A DNA stretch of 42,130 bases. It comes from Chitinophagaceae bacterium (GTDB lineage: Bacteria > Bacteroidota > Bacteroidia > Chitinophagales > Chitinophagaceae). Position 1 is the first letter of the stretch. Each line of letters starts with the position of its first letter. Made by a program: the position numbers and the translations under genes. Under the pieces are notes generated by a model. The model did no database searches. It saw only the letters and a list, made by a program, of their open reading frames with translations, and was not told where the DNA came from. Location of the stretch: positions 1-42,130 of the forward strand of contig JAGFIS010000015.1 in the NCBI GenBank assembly GCA_024103425.1, given 5' to 3'. Below are positions 1 to 6,897 of the stretch, piece after piece.

Positions 1-126
1 GAATTCTTTGAGCAGGACACTGACAACGATCAAAAGAATATGATTACCGCCCGACTGGAAAGTAGAATTGCACTTCCAATTTATGGCGCAGCGTTTAACG
101 TGAAAGGATCATTTGCGACATCATAG
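1..126 (+). CDS. C-terminal end of an unidentified protein (5' truncated by window edge)
   Basis: Frame 1 is open from the first base to TAG at 124-126, giving a 41-residue C-terminus. A hairpin at 157-184 follows closely, which fits the end of a transcription unit. The last 25 residues alternate polar and hydrophobic positions, as in the last strands of an outer-membrane barrel, but this is too short to assign. No function is claimed. Confidence 0.45.
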   Translation, partial: EFFEQDTDNDQKNMITARLESRIALPIYGAAFNVKGSFATS

Positions 127-156
127 TTTCTCACGGTTGGTTTTTCGGAGTTCTAA

Positions 157-190
157 AACCCTGGCTTTTCTGTTGGCCGGGGTTCTTTGT
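157..190 (+). terminator. Probable intrinsic terminator of the truncated gene
   Basis: A 9-bp stem (157-165 with 176-184, one G-T pair) has a 10-nt loop and is followed by the T-rich stretch CTTTGTTT. It lies 30 bp after the stop of the upstream partial gene. The T tract is interrupted, so efficiency is uncertain. Confidence 0.5.
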
Positions 191-429
191 TTGAGCGCAA
201 CCTTACTGATGGATGGAAGTTTGAACTGGCACAAGTGAAGCGGGAGTTGTTGTTGGAGAGGGGGAGGGAGAGAAAGGCGGAGGCGGCGAATGCCACGAAT
301 GCCAGCCGCTGGGACAATGGATCGCTTTTGTCAACTATTGACAAAAGCGATAAGGATGCCTCACACAACACCCGCGACACCATCGCCAAAGACTTAGGCT
401 GGAGCACCGGCAAAACTGCTATGGCAGAA
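190..429 (+). pseudogene. Remnant of a ParB-like / HTH DNA-binding protein
   Basis: An 80-codon stretch reads RNLTDGWKFELAQVKRELL near the start and NTRDTIAKDLGWSTGK near the end. From memory, this resembles the C-terminal half of plasmid- and phage-associated ParB-like proteins of Bacteroidota, which carry an NLT...L segment, a low-complexity linker and an NTRxxIAxxxGxSxG helix-turn-helix. The N-terminal ParB-like half is missing and there is no convincing start codon; only TTG is available at 187. After residue 80 the frame runs through a terminator hairpin and into the tRNA gene, so the C-terminus is lost as well. The middle (about 240-310) is purine- and GC-rich, unlike its surroundings. 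It lies just beyond the 3' end of tRNA-Lys, a common integration site. It is best read as a scar of a mobile element; it could also be a short non-coding region with chance similarity. Confidence 0.45.
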
Positions 430-486
430 AACGGGGTTTTTTTTGTTTATACAAGGGGTAACCATTTAGGTAACGTTCTAAAACGA

Positions 487-528
487 AAAAACCCTGAAAC
501 GCTTATCTGTACTACGTTTCAGGGTTTT
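487..528 (-). terminator. Terminator of tRNA-Lys (strong, symmetric hairpin)
   Basis: A perfect 14-bp stem (488-501 with 515-528) has a 13-nt loop. On the minus strand it is followed by six T residues (complement of 486-491). It starts 7 nt after the tRNA 3' end. The plus-strand T run at 525-528 is short, so it mainly serves the tRNA. Confidence 0.85.
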
Positions 529-534
529 ACACGG

Positions 535-607
535 TGATCCGGCTGGGACTCGAACCCAGGACCCATACATTAAAAGTGTATTGCTCTACCAACTGAGCTA
601 CCGAATC
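535..607 (-). tRNA. tRNA-Lys (anticodon TTT)
   Basis: The minus strand folds as a full 73-nt cloverleaf. The 7-bp acceptor is GATTCGG with CCGGATC (one T-G pair), the D stem is GCTC/GAGC, and the anticodon stem is ATACA/TGTAT around loop CTTTTAA (anticodon TTT). The T stem is CTGGG/CCCAG with loop TTCGAGT, and the discriminator base is A. CCA is not encoded; the genomic bases after A73 are CCG. A promoter lies upstream and a hairpin terminator downstream, so it appears to be transcribed alone. Confidence 0.97.
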
Positions 608-626
608 GTTCCCTTAAAAAGGTGTG

Positions 627-657
627 CAAAAATAGGGCAAAAAGGTATTGTGCCAAA
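627..657 (-). promoter_or_regulatory. Promoter of tRNA-Lys (TTTG-N19-TATTTTTG)
   Basis: On the minus strand TTTG (654-657) and TATTTTTG (627-634) are separated by 19 bp. This matches the Bacteroidota housekeeping consensus TTTG-N19-21-TAnnTTTG. It predicts a start near 620, about 13 nt before the mature tRNA. Confidence 0.75.
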
Positions 658-770
658 CTTTTAAAATGATTTTTTTCAACACTATCTGAATATAACATTT
701 TGTAAATGCATAAGTACAGAGTGTATTCCACTGCTATCGGTGTTTTCAGCGAATAGTCGCCATTCTCAAT

Positions 771-778
771 TATTTTTG
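771..778 (+). promoter_or_regulatory. -7 box of the SDR gene
   Basis: TATTTTTG is a full match to TAnnTTTG and lies 16 nt before the ATG at 795. There is no clear TTTG at -33. The leader would be about 10 nt. Confidence 0.5.
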
Positions 779-794
779 CCAAAACAGCCGGTAC

Positions 795-1595
795 ATGTTA
801 AAGGATAAAGTAATTGTAGTAACAGGAGGCTCAAACGGGATCGGGAAAGCACTCGTAGACCAGCTCCTCGGCGAAGGAGCGAAAGTAGCTACCTGTGGCA
901 GATCTCAGGAAAAATTAGATGCACTGAAGAACGAACATATATGTAAGGATTTATTCGTTGCCCAATGTGATGTCAGTAGCGAAGAGGAAGCCAAGGGCTT
1001 TATCGAAAAAACAATCGACCACTTCGGACACATAGATATACTTATTAATAATGCAGGTATTTCCATGCGCTCTCAATTCAGCGAAGTTTCGCTGGAGACC
1101 ATGAGGCGCGTGATGGAGATCAACTTCTTTGGTGCTATCAATTGTACCCGTTACGCCATTGACTCCATCATCCGGCAAAAAGGGTCTATCGTCGGAATCT
1201 CCAGTATCGCAGGGAACCGTGGCCTGCCGGGCAGAAGCGGTTACAGCGCCAGCAAATTTGCACTTCAGGGATGGATGGAAGCCCTGCGCAGCGAGCTGCT
1301 TGACACAGGCGTGAATGTTTTGTGGGTGAGTCCGGGATTTACCAAATCCAACGTAAGAAAGGCTGCACTCACAAAGACAGTCAGTGCGCAGGGAAAATCT
1401 CCGCTCAATGAGGACAAACTGATGACCCCCGAAGAATGTGCCTCCCTCATCATAAAAGCCATTAAAAAAAGAAAACGCACCCTGGTGATGACAGCGCAGG
1501 GGAAACTGACTGTTTTCATGAACAAATTCTTCCCCGCATGGTCAGACAGGCTGACCCGTAACTTTTTTTATAAAAACGGGGTACTCGTCAAATAG
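795..1595 (+). CDS. Short-chain dehydrogenase/reductase (SDR family)
   Basis: 266 residues, a normal length for a classical SDR: a cytosolic NAD(P)H-dependent Rossmann-fold oxidoreductase. The cofactor motif TGGSNGIG is at residues 10-17 and NNAG at 85-88. The catalytic Ser is at 136-137, with Tyr150 and Lys154 in the YSASK motif. The sequence CGRSQEKL after beta-2 has an Arg, which is compatible with NADP(H) preference (inferred). The C-terminal 60 residues are basic and include a KKRKR stretch, as in SDRs close to DHRS7/short-chain acyl reductases, so the substrate cannot be named. The ATG has a TAnnTTTG box 16 nt upstream. The gene stands alone, 70 bp before the next gene, which has its own promoter-like box. 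Confidence 0.9.
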   Translation: MLKDKVIVVTGGSNGIGKALVDQLLGEGAKVATCGRSQEKLDALKNEHICKDLFVAQCDVSSEEEAKGFIEKTIDHFGHIDILINNAGISMRSQFSEVSLETMRRVMEINFFGAINCTRYAIDSIIRQKGSIVGISSIAGNRGLPGRSGYSASKFALQGWMEALRSELLDTGVNVLWVSPGFTKSNVRKAALTKTVSAQGKSPLNEDKLMTPEECASLIIKAIKKRKRTLVMTAQGKLTVFMNKFFPAWSDRLTRNFFYKNGVLVK

Positions 1596-1622
1596 TCAGA
1601 CACAGAAACGCTTAGGATGGTA

Positions 1623-1630
1623 TAGATTTG
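1623..1630 (+). promoter_or_regulatory. -7 box of the DUF62 gene
   Basis: TAGATTTG is a full match to TAnnTTTG, 35 nt before the ATG at 1666. No matching -33 element was recognised. Confidence 0.45.
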
Positions 1631-1665
1631 CAAAAACAGAGAAATAAGTAACTTTCCCCGCATTC

Positions 1666-2484
1666 ATGGCGCTTATCACCCTTACAACAGATATCGGAAC
1701 CCAGGATTATATGGTCGGGGCTATCAAAGGGCAATTATTGATGGTGAATCCCGCATCAAAAATCATCGATGTCACACACACTCTGAATCCGTTTAACTAT
1801 CCGCAGGCGGCATATATCAGCAAAAACATACTCAAAAATTATCCTGAGGGAACATTCCACCTGGTGCTGGTCGATATGTTTGATAAAAATCCTGACTTTG
1901 TGCTGATTGCACGCCACAACGGCCAGTACATCGGTATTCCCGATAACGGCCTCATCAAAATGATTCTTGATGAATCGCCTAAAGAATATGTAGCTGTTCA
2001 CCTTAAGGATTCAGAGCCAAAAAACACAATCACATGTGTGCATGCACTCGCAAATGCCTTACACCAAATTGAAAATGGGAAGGCATTGGAAGAAGTGGGA
2101 GAACCAAACGTAGAGATTGAAGAAAAAAACTCGCTGCGGCCAATTGTCAATGCAAACTCTATTGAAGGACAGATTCTCTTTGTTGACCGATTCGAAAACG
2201 TGGTCATCAATATCACCAAAGAGGAATTTGAAGAAAACAGAAAAGGAAGACCCTTTAAAATTTACTGTACCCGCGGCGAACCCATCGACAAGATCAGCGA
2301 AACATATGGCGATGTCCCGATGAGCGACAAACTCGCCTTGTTTAACACAGCCGGCTATCTCGAGATTGCCGTGAACAAAGGCAATGCTGCAGGACTGTTC
2401 GGCCTGGAGCGTTTCAGAGACCCGAGGCCGGATGATAACAGGAACCGCATCTTATACCAGACTGTCAGGATTTTCTTTGAATAA
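1666..2484 (+). CDS. SAM hydroxide adenosyltransferase (DUF62 family)
   Basis: 272 residues, colinear with the DUF62 family, which includes the fluorinase and SalL chlorinase. Most bacterial members hydrolyse S-adenosylmethionine to adenosine and methionine, using water as nucleophile. The N-terminus ITLTTDIGTQDYMVGAIKG carries the conserved Asp (residue 9) that binds the ribose of SAM. The VDRFENVVINI segment (residues about 173-183) and the C-terminal GNAAGLFGL are further family landmarks. Nothing suggests a halogenase: the extended halide-pocket loop of fluorinases is not evident. The physiological role is unknown, with SAM or methionine homeostasis as a possibility. It has its own promoter-like box and is a single-gene unit. 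Confidence 0.88.
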   Translation: MALITLTTDIGTQDYMVGAIKGQLLMVNPASKIIDVTHTLNPFNYPQAAYISKNILKNYPEGTFHLVLVDMFDKNPDFVLIARHNGQYIGIPDNGLIKMILDESPKEYVAVHLKDSEPKNTITCVHALANALHQIENGKALEEVGEPNVEIEEKNSLRPIVNANSIEGQILFVDRFENVVINITKEEFEENRKGRPFKIYCTRGEPIDKISETYGDVPMSDKLALFNTAGYLEIAVNKGNAAGLFGLERFRDPRPDDNRNRILYQTVRIFFE

Positions 2485-2508
2485 TCCTGCCGCAATTGTT
2501 TATATTTA
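2476..2508 (+). promoter_or_regulatory. Promoter of the DUF2911 gene
   Basis: TTTG (2476-2479), 21 bp spacer, then TATATTTA (2501-2508), seven of eight matches to TAnnTTTG. The -33 element overlaps the last codons of the DUF62 gene. The leader would be about 18 nt. Confidence 0.55.
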
Positions 2509-2531
2509 CCACTTAATCAAAAAGTACATTT

Positions 2532-3368
2532 ATGAAAAAACTATTCACCGGAATTATAGCATTATTCTGCATCACCACCGTACAGGCACAGGTAAAAATG
2601 CCGGCCCTCTCTCCTACTCAATTTATTAAGCAGGAGTTTGGATTGGGTTCTATTGAATTAACATATTCCCGTCCGAGCCTGAGAGGCAGAAATATGATTG
2701 GTAATATCGAGCCCTGGGGCTCTGTGTGGCGTACAGGTGCCAACGCAGCTACTAAAATTACTTTCAGCGATGATGTAACCATCGATGGAAAGAAGATTGC
2801 AGCAGGATCATACGCGATCTATACCATTCCTGATAAAGACGGTAACTGGACCTTCATCCTCAATAAAGGAGTAAACAACTGGGGAGCTACCGGATATAAT
2901 GAGAAAGATGATGCACTGCGCATGAAGGTAAAGGCCATGAAAAATCCCGGAAAAGTTGAAACACTTACCATGCAGTTTTCTGACGTGAAAGCCGAAAGCC
3001 TTAAACTGAACATTAAGTGGGAAGATGTAGGCCTTCAAATTCCGATCAGCACAAACATTACAGATCGCATCAGGGCCTCTATAGAGAAAGCTTTAAAAGG
3101 AGATAAACCTCCGTATTGGCAAGCAGCTACTTTCTATGCAGACTACGATAAGAACTACAAGAAAGCCGTAGAGATGGCTGAAGCCGCATTCAAGGCTCAA
3201 CCTGATGCACCCTATTACATGGTTTACCAGAAAGCAGTCATGCAGAAGAATGCAGGCGATAAAAAAGGCGCACTTGCTACAGCTACAAAAGCATTGGAAC
3301 TGGCAAAAGCAGCGAAGAACGAGAACTATACCATTATGAGCGAACAACTGGTAGCAGAGTTGAAATAA
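2532..3368 (+). CDS. Secreted DUF2911 protein with a TPR-like C-terminus
   Basis: 278 residues. Residues 1-20 are a typical signal peptide ending in TVQAQ. Residues about 25-165 match DUF2911 as known in Bacteroidota: LSPTQFIKQEFGLGSIELTY, PWGSVWRTGANAAT, AAGSYAIYTIPDKDGNW. The remaining 110 residues are helical with Lys/Ala-rich repeats (GDKPPYWQAATFYAD, NAGDKKGALATATKALELA) like two or three TPR units. The DUF2911 fold is thought to be a beta-sandwich of unknown function in the periplasm or on the surface. A strong terminator follows, so it is a single-gene transcript. Confidence 0.88.
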   Translation: MKKLFTGIIALFCITTVQAQVKMPALSPTQFIKQEFGLGSIELTYSRPSLRGRNMIGNIEPWGSVWRTGANAATKITFSDDVTIDGKKIAAGSYAIYTIPDKDGNWTFILNKGVNNWGATGYNEKDDALRMKVKAMKNPGKVETLTMQFSDVKAESLKLNIKWEDVGLQIPISTNITDRIRASIEKALKGDKPPYWQAATFYADYDKNYKKAVEMAEAAFKAQPDAPYYMVYQKAVMQKNAGDKKGALATATKALELAKAAKNENYTIMSEQLVAELK

Positions 3369-3395
3369 TCCTCGTTTGGTATTAATATACCTTAT

Positions 3396-3430
3396 AATCC
3401 CCGTCCGTACCGGATGGGGATTACTTTTTT
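3396..3430 (+). terminator. Intrinsic terminator of the DUF2911 gene
   Basis: A 12-bp stem (3396-3407 with 3411-3422, one G-T pair) has a 3-nt loop, then AC and six T residues. Confidence 0.85.
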
Positions 3431-3453
3431 CAAGACATTATCTATCAACTTTT

Positions 3454-3461
3454 TATCTTTG
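3454..3461 (+). promoter_or_regulatory. -7 box of the small barrel gene
   Basis: TATCTTTG is a full match to TAnnTTTG, 23 nt before the ATG at 3485. The terminator T run ends 23 bp upstream; there is no clear TTTG. Confidence 0.5.
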
Positions 3462-3484
3462 CACTTCATATAAAATTGTAATAC

Positions 3485-4021
3485 ATGAAGAAGATAAGTT
3501 TGGTGTTGACTCTGATCGTTTTCGCATCAACAGTTTTTGCACAAGGGTATGAAAGAGAAGAAGGTAAGACAAAATTTGCGATCGGACCTACAATCGGTAT
3601 TGCTACTAAAAACCCTTTCAAGAATATTCCTGGTAACAAGGGATACGGACTTGGAATCGGAGGTATGTTAGGCGTTGAGCACTTCTTTACCGTTAACACA
3701 AGTGGTATTGTACAAGCAGGTATCATCAGTTATGCAGGCAGAAAATCAGAAGTTCCGGGGACGAAAAACACCGCTTACACTGCAATACCGGTAAGAGCAG
3801 GCGGACAAGTGTATGCTGGTAACGTACACTTCGGCGCATTGATTGGTGTCGGTCTCAACAGTAGATCAGGAAAGGGTGCTACCACTTTTGCTTATGCTCC
3901 GCAGGTTGGATACAACTTCAGCAGGAACGATTTTCCACTGGACTTCACGGTATCGCTTGACGGCTATGCCGGACACGGCGGCTTCTCTGCACTGATGTTC
4001 AGACTGTCATTAGCCTTATAG
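3485..4021 (+). CDS. Small outer-membrane beta-barrel protein
   Basis: 178 residues. The signal peptide is residues 1-20 (KKISLVLTLIVFASTVFAQ). The mature part is rich in Gly and aromatic residues, with repeated alternating strands (FAIGPTIGIATKNPF, GYGLGIGGMLGVEHFF, VHFGALIGVGLNSRSG) and ends SALMFRLSLAL, typical of 8-strand OmpA/OmpX-like barrels. The exact family cannot be named and no ligand is evident. It is preceded by a TAnnTTTG box and followed at 64 bp by a lipoprotein gene with its own box. Confidence 0.75.
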   Translation: MKKISLVLTLIVFASTVFAQGYEREEGKTKFAIGPTIGIATKNPFKNIPGNKGYGLGIGGMLGVEHFFTVNTSGIVQAGIISYAGRKSEVPGTKNTAYTAIPVRAGGQVYAGNVHFGALIGVGLNSRSGKGATTFAYAPQVGYNFSRNDFPLDFTVSLDGYAGHGGFSALMFRLSLAL

Positions 4022-4051
4022 ACATTATTTTATCATCACAGGTTTTAGATA

Positions 4052-4059
4052 TAGATTTG
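4052..4059 (+). promoter_or_regulatory. -7 box of the small lipoprotein gene
   Basis: TAGATTTG is a full match to TAnnTTTG. A TTTT (4028-4031) stands 20 bp upstream as a weak -33 element. The ATG at 4085 is 25 nt downstream. Confidence 0.45.
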
Positions 4060-4084
4060 CATTACAACCATTAATCTTTCAAAA

Positions 4085-4285
4085 ATGAAACTAACAAAGC
4101 TTTTTATCCTCGCCTTCGTTATGATTACTTTTGCTGCGTGCACTGTACGCACAGGCTCTAAAGATATTGTTGAAGGAACACCTACAAGTTCCGACTCTGC
4201 TTTACCGGCACAGAAACACCATATCTGGAGCCACGAAGAACTCGAGGCTTATGCGGAAACATTGCCAAGAGTTTTCAACCGATAA
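4085..4285 (+). CDS. Small putative lipoprotein
   Basis: 66 residues. Residues 1-18 are a hydrophobic signal with lipobox FAAC (Cys19), predicting cleavage by signal peptidase II and lipidation. The remaining 47 residues are polar (SKDIVEGTPTSSDSALP, then HIWSHEELEAYAETLPRVF) with no recognised domain. It could be anchored in the inner or outer membrane. It has its own promoter-like box and a good terminator downstream, which supports a real small gene. Function is unknown. Confidence 0.7.
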   Translation: MKLTKLFILAFVMITFAACTVRTGSKDIVEGTPTSSDSALPAQKHHIWSHEELEAYAETLPRVFNR

Positions 4286-4359
4286 TTACCGGGATAAGAA
4301 TAGAGGATAAGAAGAATTGCAAATTATTCTCTGAACGAAAGCCTATAAATAATTACAGA

Positions 4360-4393
4360 AGCTCTTCAGCCAAACCGGTTGAAGGGCTTTTTT
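4360..4393 (+). terminator. Intrinsic terminator of the small lipoprotein gene
   Basis: A 12-bp stem (4360-4371 with 4377-4388, two wobble pairs) is followed by T residues through 4393. It faces the rpoD terminator, so the two convergent units each have their own stop. Confidence 0.8.
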
Positions 4394-4466
4394 ATTACCC
4401 GAAATGCGCAGAATCAGATCAAAAAGTATTTTCCCAGACCGGAAATTTAATCTTAGAGCAATCAAT

Positions 4467-4498
4467 AAAAAAGCCGTTTCAGAAATTTGAAACGGCTT
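4467..4498 (-). terminator. Intrinsic terminator of rpoD
   Basis: An 11-bp perfect stem (4471-4481 with 4488-4498) has a 6-nt loop. On the minus strand it is followed by a T run (complement of the A run 4467-4472). It lies 25 bp past the rpoD stop. Confidence 0.85.
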
Positions 4499-4522
4499 CA
4501 ACATTTTCCGCTCAATGGAACA

Positions 4523-5380
4523 TTATCCTAAATAAGCCTTCAGCGCGTTGCTGTAACGTGCCTTCTGAAGACGCTTGATAGCTCTCTCCTTAATCTGGCG
4601 AATACGCTCTTTTGTAAGGTCGTACTTCTGACCTATCTGCTCGATTGTAACACCATTTTCTCCGTCAAGGCCAAAATAAGCATTGACAATTTCAGCCTCA
4701 CGCGGACTCAATGACTTCAATACACGCTTGATCTCGTTTTTCAGAGAATCGTGCATTACATCCTCATCGGTCTCGCCGGATCCTTTCAGTAAATCGCCCA
4801 TAGCTACATCTTCTGCTTCGTGAACCGGAGCATCCAGCGATGTGTGACGGGTGTTGCTCTGGAAAATGTTGTTGATTTCAGTCTCACTCATTTCCAGAAT
4901 TTCTGAAAGTTCTTCGGTTGAAGGTTCTCTTTCATGTTCCTGCTCAAAAGCCATATAGGCTTTGTTAGCTTTGTTGTAAGTGCCAATTTTGTTTTGAGGC
5001 AGGCGGACTAATCTTCCCTGCTCTGCCAACGCTTGTAAGATGGACTGGCGAATCCACCAAACAGCGTACGAAATGAACTTAAAGCCCTTTGTTTCATCAA
5101 AGCGTTGTGCTGCTTTAATTAATCCGAGGTTGCCCTCATTAATCAGATCGCTTAATGACAGCCCCTGATGCTGATATTGTTTAGCGACGGAAACTACAAA
5201 TCGCAAGTTGGCCGTTGTGAGCCTTTCGAGCGCCTTCTGGTCGCCCATCTTGATTTTTTGTGCGAGAATGGTTTCCTCCTCAGGAGTAATCATACCGATC
5301 TTAGAGATTTCTTGCAGATACTTCTCTACAGCCTGCGAATCTCTGTTCGTGATTTGGGTAGCAATTTTAAGTTGCCTCAT
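4523..5380 (-). CDS. rpoD: Primary RNA polymerase sigma factor (sigma-70 / RpoD)
   Basis: 285 residues, the compact primary sigma factor of Bacteroidota: region 1.1 is absent and the protein begins directly before region 1.2 (KYLQEISKIGMITPEEETIL). Region 2 is nearly canonical (ANLRFVVSVAKQYQHQGLSL, INEGNLGLIKAAQRFD, FISYAVWWIRQSI). Region 3 follows. Region 4 ends with the -33-binding helix-turn-helix VTIEQIGQKYDLTKERIRQI. This factor directs housekeeping transcription from TTTG/TAnnTTTG promoters, which recur throughout this window. The ATG at 5380 is followed by RQLKIATQITNRDSQAVEKY, the usual N-terminus. It is monocistronic with its own terminator, and a candidate -7 box lies about 104 nt upstream. 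Confidence 0.96.
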   Translation of the reverse strand: MRQLKIATQITNRDSQAVEKYLQEISKIGMITPEEETILAQKIKMGDQKALERLTTANLRFVVSVAKQYQHQGLSLSDLINEGNLGLIKAAQRFDETKGFKFISYAVWWIRQSILQALAEQGRLVRLPQNKIGTYNKANKAYMAFEQEHEREPSTEELSEILEMSETEINNIFQSNTRHTSLDAPVHEAEDVAMGDLLKGSGETDEDVMHDSLKNEIKRVLKSLSPREAEIVNAYFGLDGENGVTIEQIGQKYDLTKERIRQIKERAIKRLQKARYSNALKAYLG

Positions 5381-5483
5381 ATTTGTACTCTCTATTAATT
5401 TTTAAACTCCGAATAAGGATAAAAATGGACAGGAAATTGTTGCAAAAGATTTGCTAAAGTGCAGTGTTCTTTCAAAACATTTG

Positions 5484-5491
5484 CAAATTTA
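5484..5491 (-). promoter_or_regulatory. Candidate -7 box of rpoD
   Basis: On the minus strand TAAATTTG is a full match to TAnnTTTG. It lies about 104 nt upstream of the rpoD ATG and lacks a clear TTTG at -33. Confidence 0.35.
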
Positions 5492-5803
5492 ATGTGTACG
5501 CTTAACATTTCATAGTCTTTGAAACACATTAAATAGTTAATAATATTTACCACTTTTATGCTTAAAACCTTCCTATAGATGACATTAGACGACGTTTTCC
5601 ATAAAAACCATCGCTCATATTTACATCTTTTTCCGTTTTCCTCTACTTTTTGCAGATATTTTACCCCGCAAAATTCATTCCGAAGCCGGTTTTAACGCCA
5701 CAATGACGCTTTTTCTAATGATCTGATACTCTTTTGATTCAACCGGAATACATGAAATTAAACGGCTCCCGAAATTTCTCCTGACAAGAAATCGATTCTA
5801 ATT

Positions 5804-5811
5804 TATCTTTA
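5804..5811 (+). promoter_or_regulatory. -7 box of threonine aldolase gene
   Basis: TATCTTTA is seven of eight to TAnnTTTG and lies only 4 nt before the ATG. The transcript would begin at or within a base or two of the start codon, i.e. be leaderless. Confidence 0.45.
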
Positions 5812-5815
5812 GCCC

Positions 5816-6829
5816 ATGATAGATTACAGATCAGATACCGTCACCCGGCCGGGTGCGGAAATGCTTGAAGCCATGAGAAATGCCCCTGTGGGAGATGATG
5901 TTTTTGGGGAAGACCCAACAGTCAACCAACTGCAAGAATACGCTGCTTCAATGTTCGGAATGGAGGCAGCCCTCTATTGTCCCAGCGGCACTATGACCAA
6001 TCAAATTGCCATTAAAGTCCATACCCGGCCCGGTGACGAGGTAATTTGTGAAAGCCATAGCCATATTTACGTCTATGAAGGCGGAGGTATCGCTTTCAAT
6101 TCGGGATGCCAGGTAAAACTGATTCCCGGTGACTACGGCAGAATTACGGCCGGCCAGATACTGGAGTCTATAAATCCGGATGATGTGCACAAGCCCAGAA
6201 CGCGACTTGTCGGATTGGAAAATACGAGTAACCGCGGTGGCGGCAGTTGCTACGATTTTGAGGAGATTCTCAAAATCAGGAAAGTCTGCACCGAAAATAA
6301 TCTGAAGTTTCACTTAGACGGCGCCAGGCTGTTCAACGCTCTCGTTGCAAAGGGCAACACCCCTGCCGAATACGGAAAGATCTTCGACAGCATTTCCATC
6401 TGTCTCAGCAAAGGTTTAGGCGCACCTGTAGGAAGCCTTTTACTGGGCACAAAAGAGTTCATCGATCAGGCAAGACGAATTCGAAAAGTATTTGGCGGCG
6501 GTATGCGACAGGCAGGTATCATCGCTGCAGGCGGCCTCTATGCTCTAAAAAATAATATTGAAAGACTCGGCATTGACCACAGCCACGCCACGGCTATAGC
6601 AGATACTCTGAGAGAAAAAGAGTTTGTCACAGAGATATTCCCTGTTGAAACCAATATTATCATCTTTGGGGTTGGCGGAAAATACAGCGCGAAGAGCCTT
6701 GCTGAGGAATTCGGGAAAAACGGTATCAAAGTAATAGCCATCTCTCCTACCAGAATCAGAATTGTTACGCACCTCGATATTTCTTCGGAAATGGTAGAGA
6801 AAACGGTTAATCTTATCCGCAGTCTATAG
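5816..6829 (+). CDS. ltaE: Low-specificity L-threonine aldolase
   Basis: 337 residues. PLP-dependent fold-type I enzyme that cleaves L-threonine/L-allo-threonine to glycine and acetaldehyde. The N-terminus [16 protein letters not shown], with [15 protein letters not shown], is diagnostic. The phosphate-loop region is [10 protein letters not shown] (54-63), the PLP-ring Asp is in [10 protein letters not shown] (Asp168), and the Schiff-base Lys199 lies in [12 protein letters not shown]. Length is typical. Stereochemical preference cannot be read from sequence. pgi follows after 68 bp with its own promoter-like box. Confidence 0.93.
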   Translation: MIDYRSDTVTRPGAEMLEAMRNAPVGDDVFGEDPTVNQLQEYAASMFGMEAALYCPSGTMTNQIAIKVHTRPGDEVICESHSHIYVYEGGGIAFNSGCQVKLIPGDYGRITAGQILESINPDDVHKPRTRLVGLENTSNRGGGSCYDFEEILKIRKVCTENNLKFHLDGARLFNALVAKGNTPAEYGKIFDSISICLSKGLGAPVGSLLLGTKEFIDQARRIRKVFGGGMRQAGIIAAGGLYALKNNIERLGIDHSHATAIADTLREKEFVTEIFPVETNIIIFGVGGKYSAKSLAEEFGKNGIKVIAISPTRIRIVTHLDISSEMVEKTVNLIRSL

Positions 6830-6861
6830 CCACAAAAAAACCTTTCAATAAAAATCGGTAC

Positions 6862-6869
6862 TACTTTTG
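6862..6869 (+). promoter_or_regulatory. -7 box of pgi
   Basis: TACTTTTG is a full match to TAnnTTTG, 28 nt before the pgi ATG. No -33 TTTG was found at the right distance. Confidence 0.45.
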
Positions 6870-6897
6870 TAAAGTACAGAGATAAAAAAAGAAAATC

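Larger units (their letters stand above)
5381..5815. other. AT-rich intergenic region between divergent rpoD and threonine aldolase genes
   Basis: 435 bp with no convincing open frame, RNA fold or repeat. It holds a candidate rpoD promoter near its left end and the threonine aldolase promoter at its right end. The length on the rpoD side would allow a leader of about 100 nt. Confidence 0.6.
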
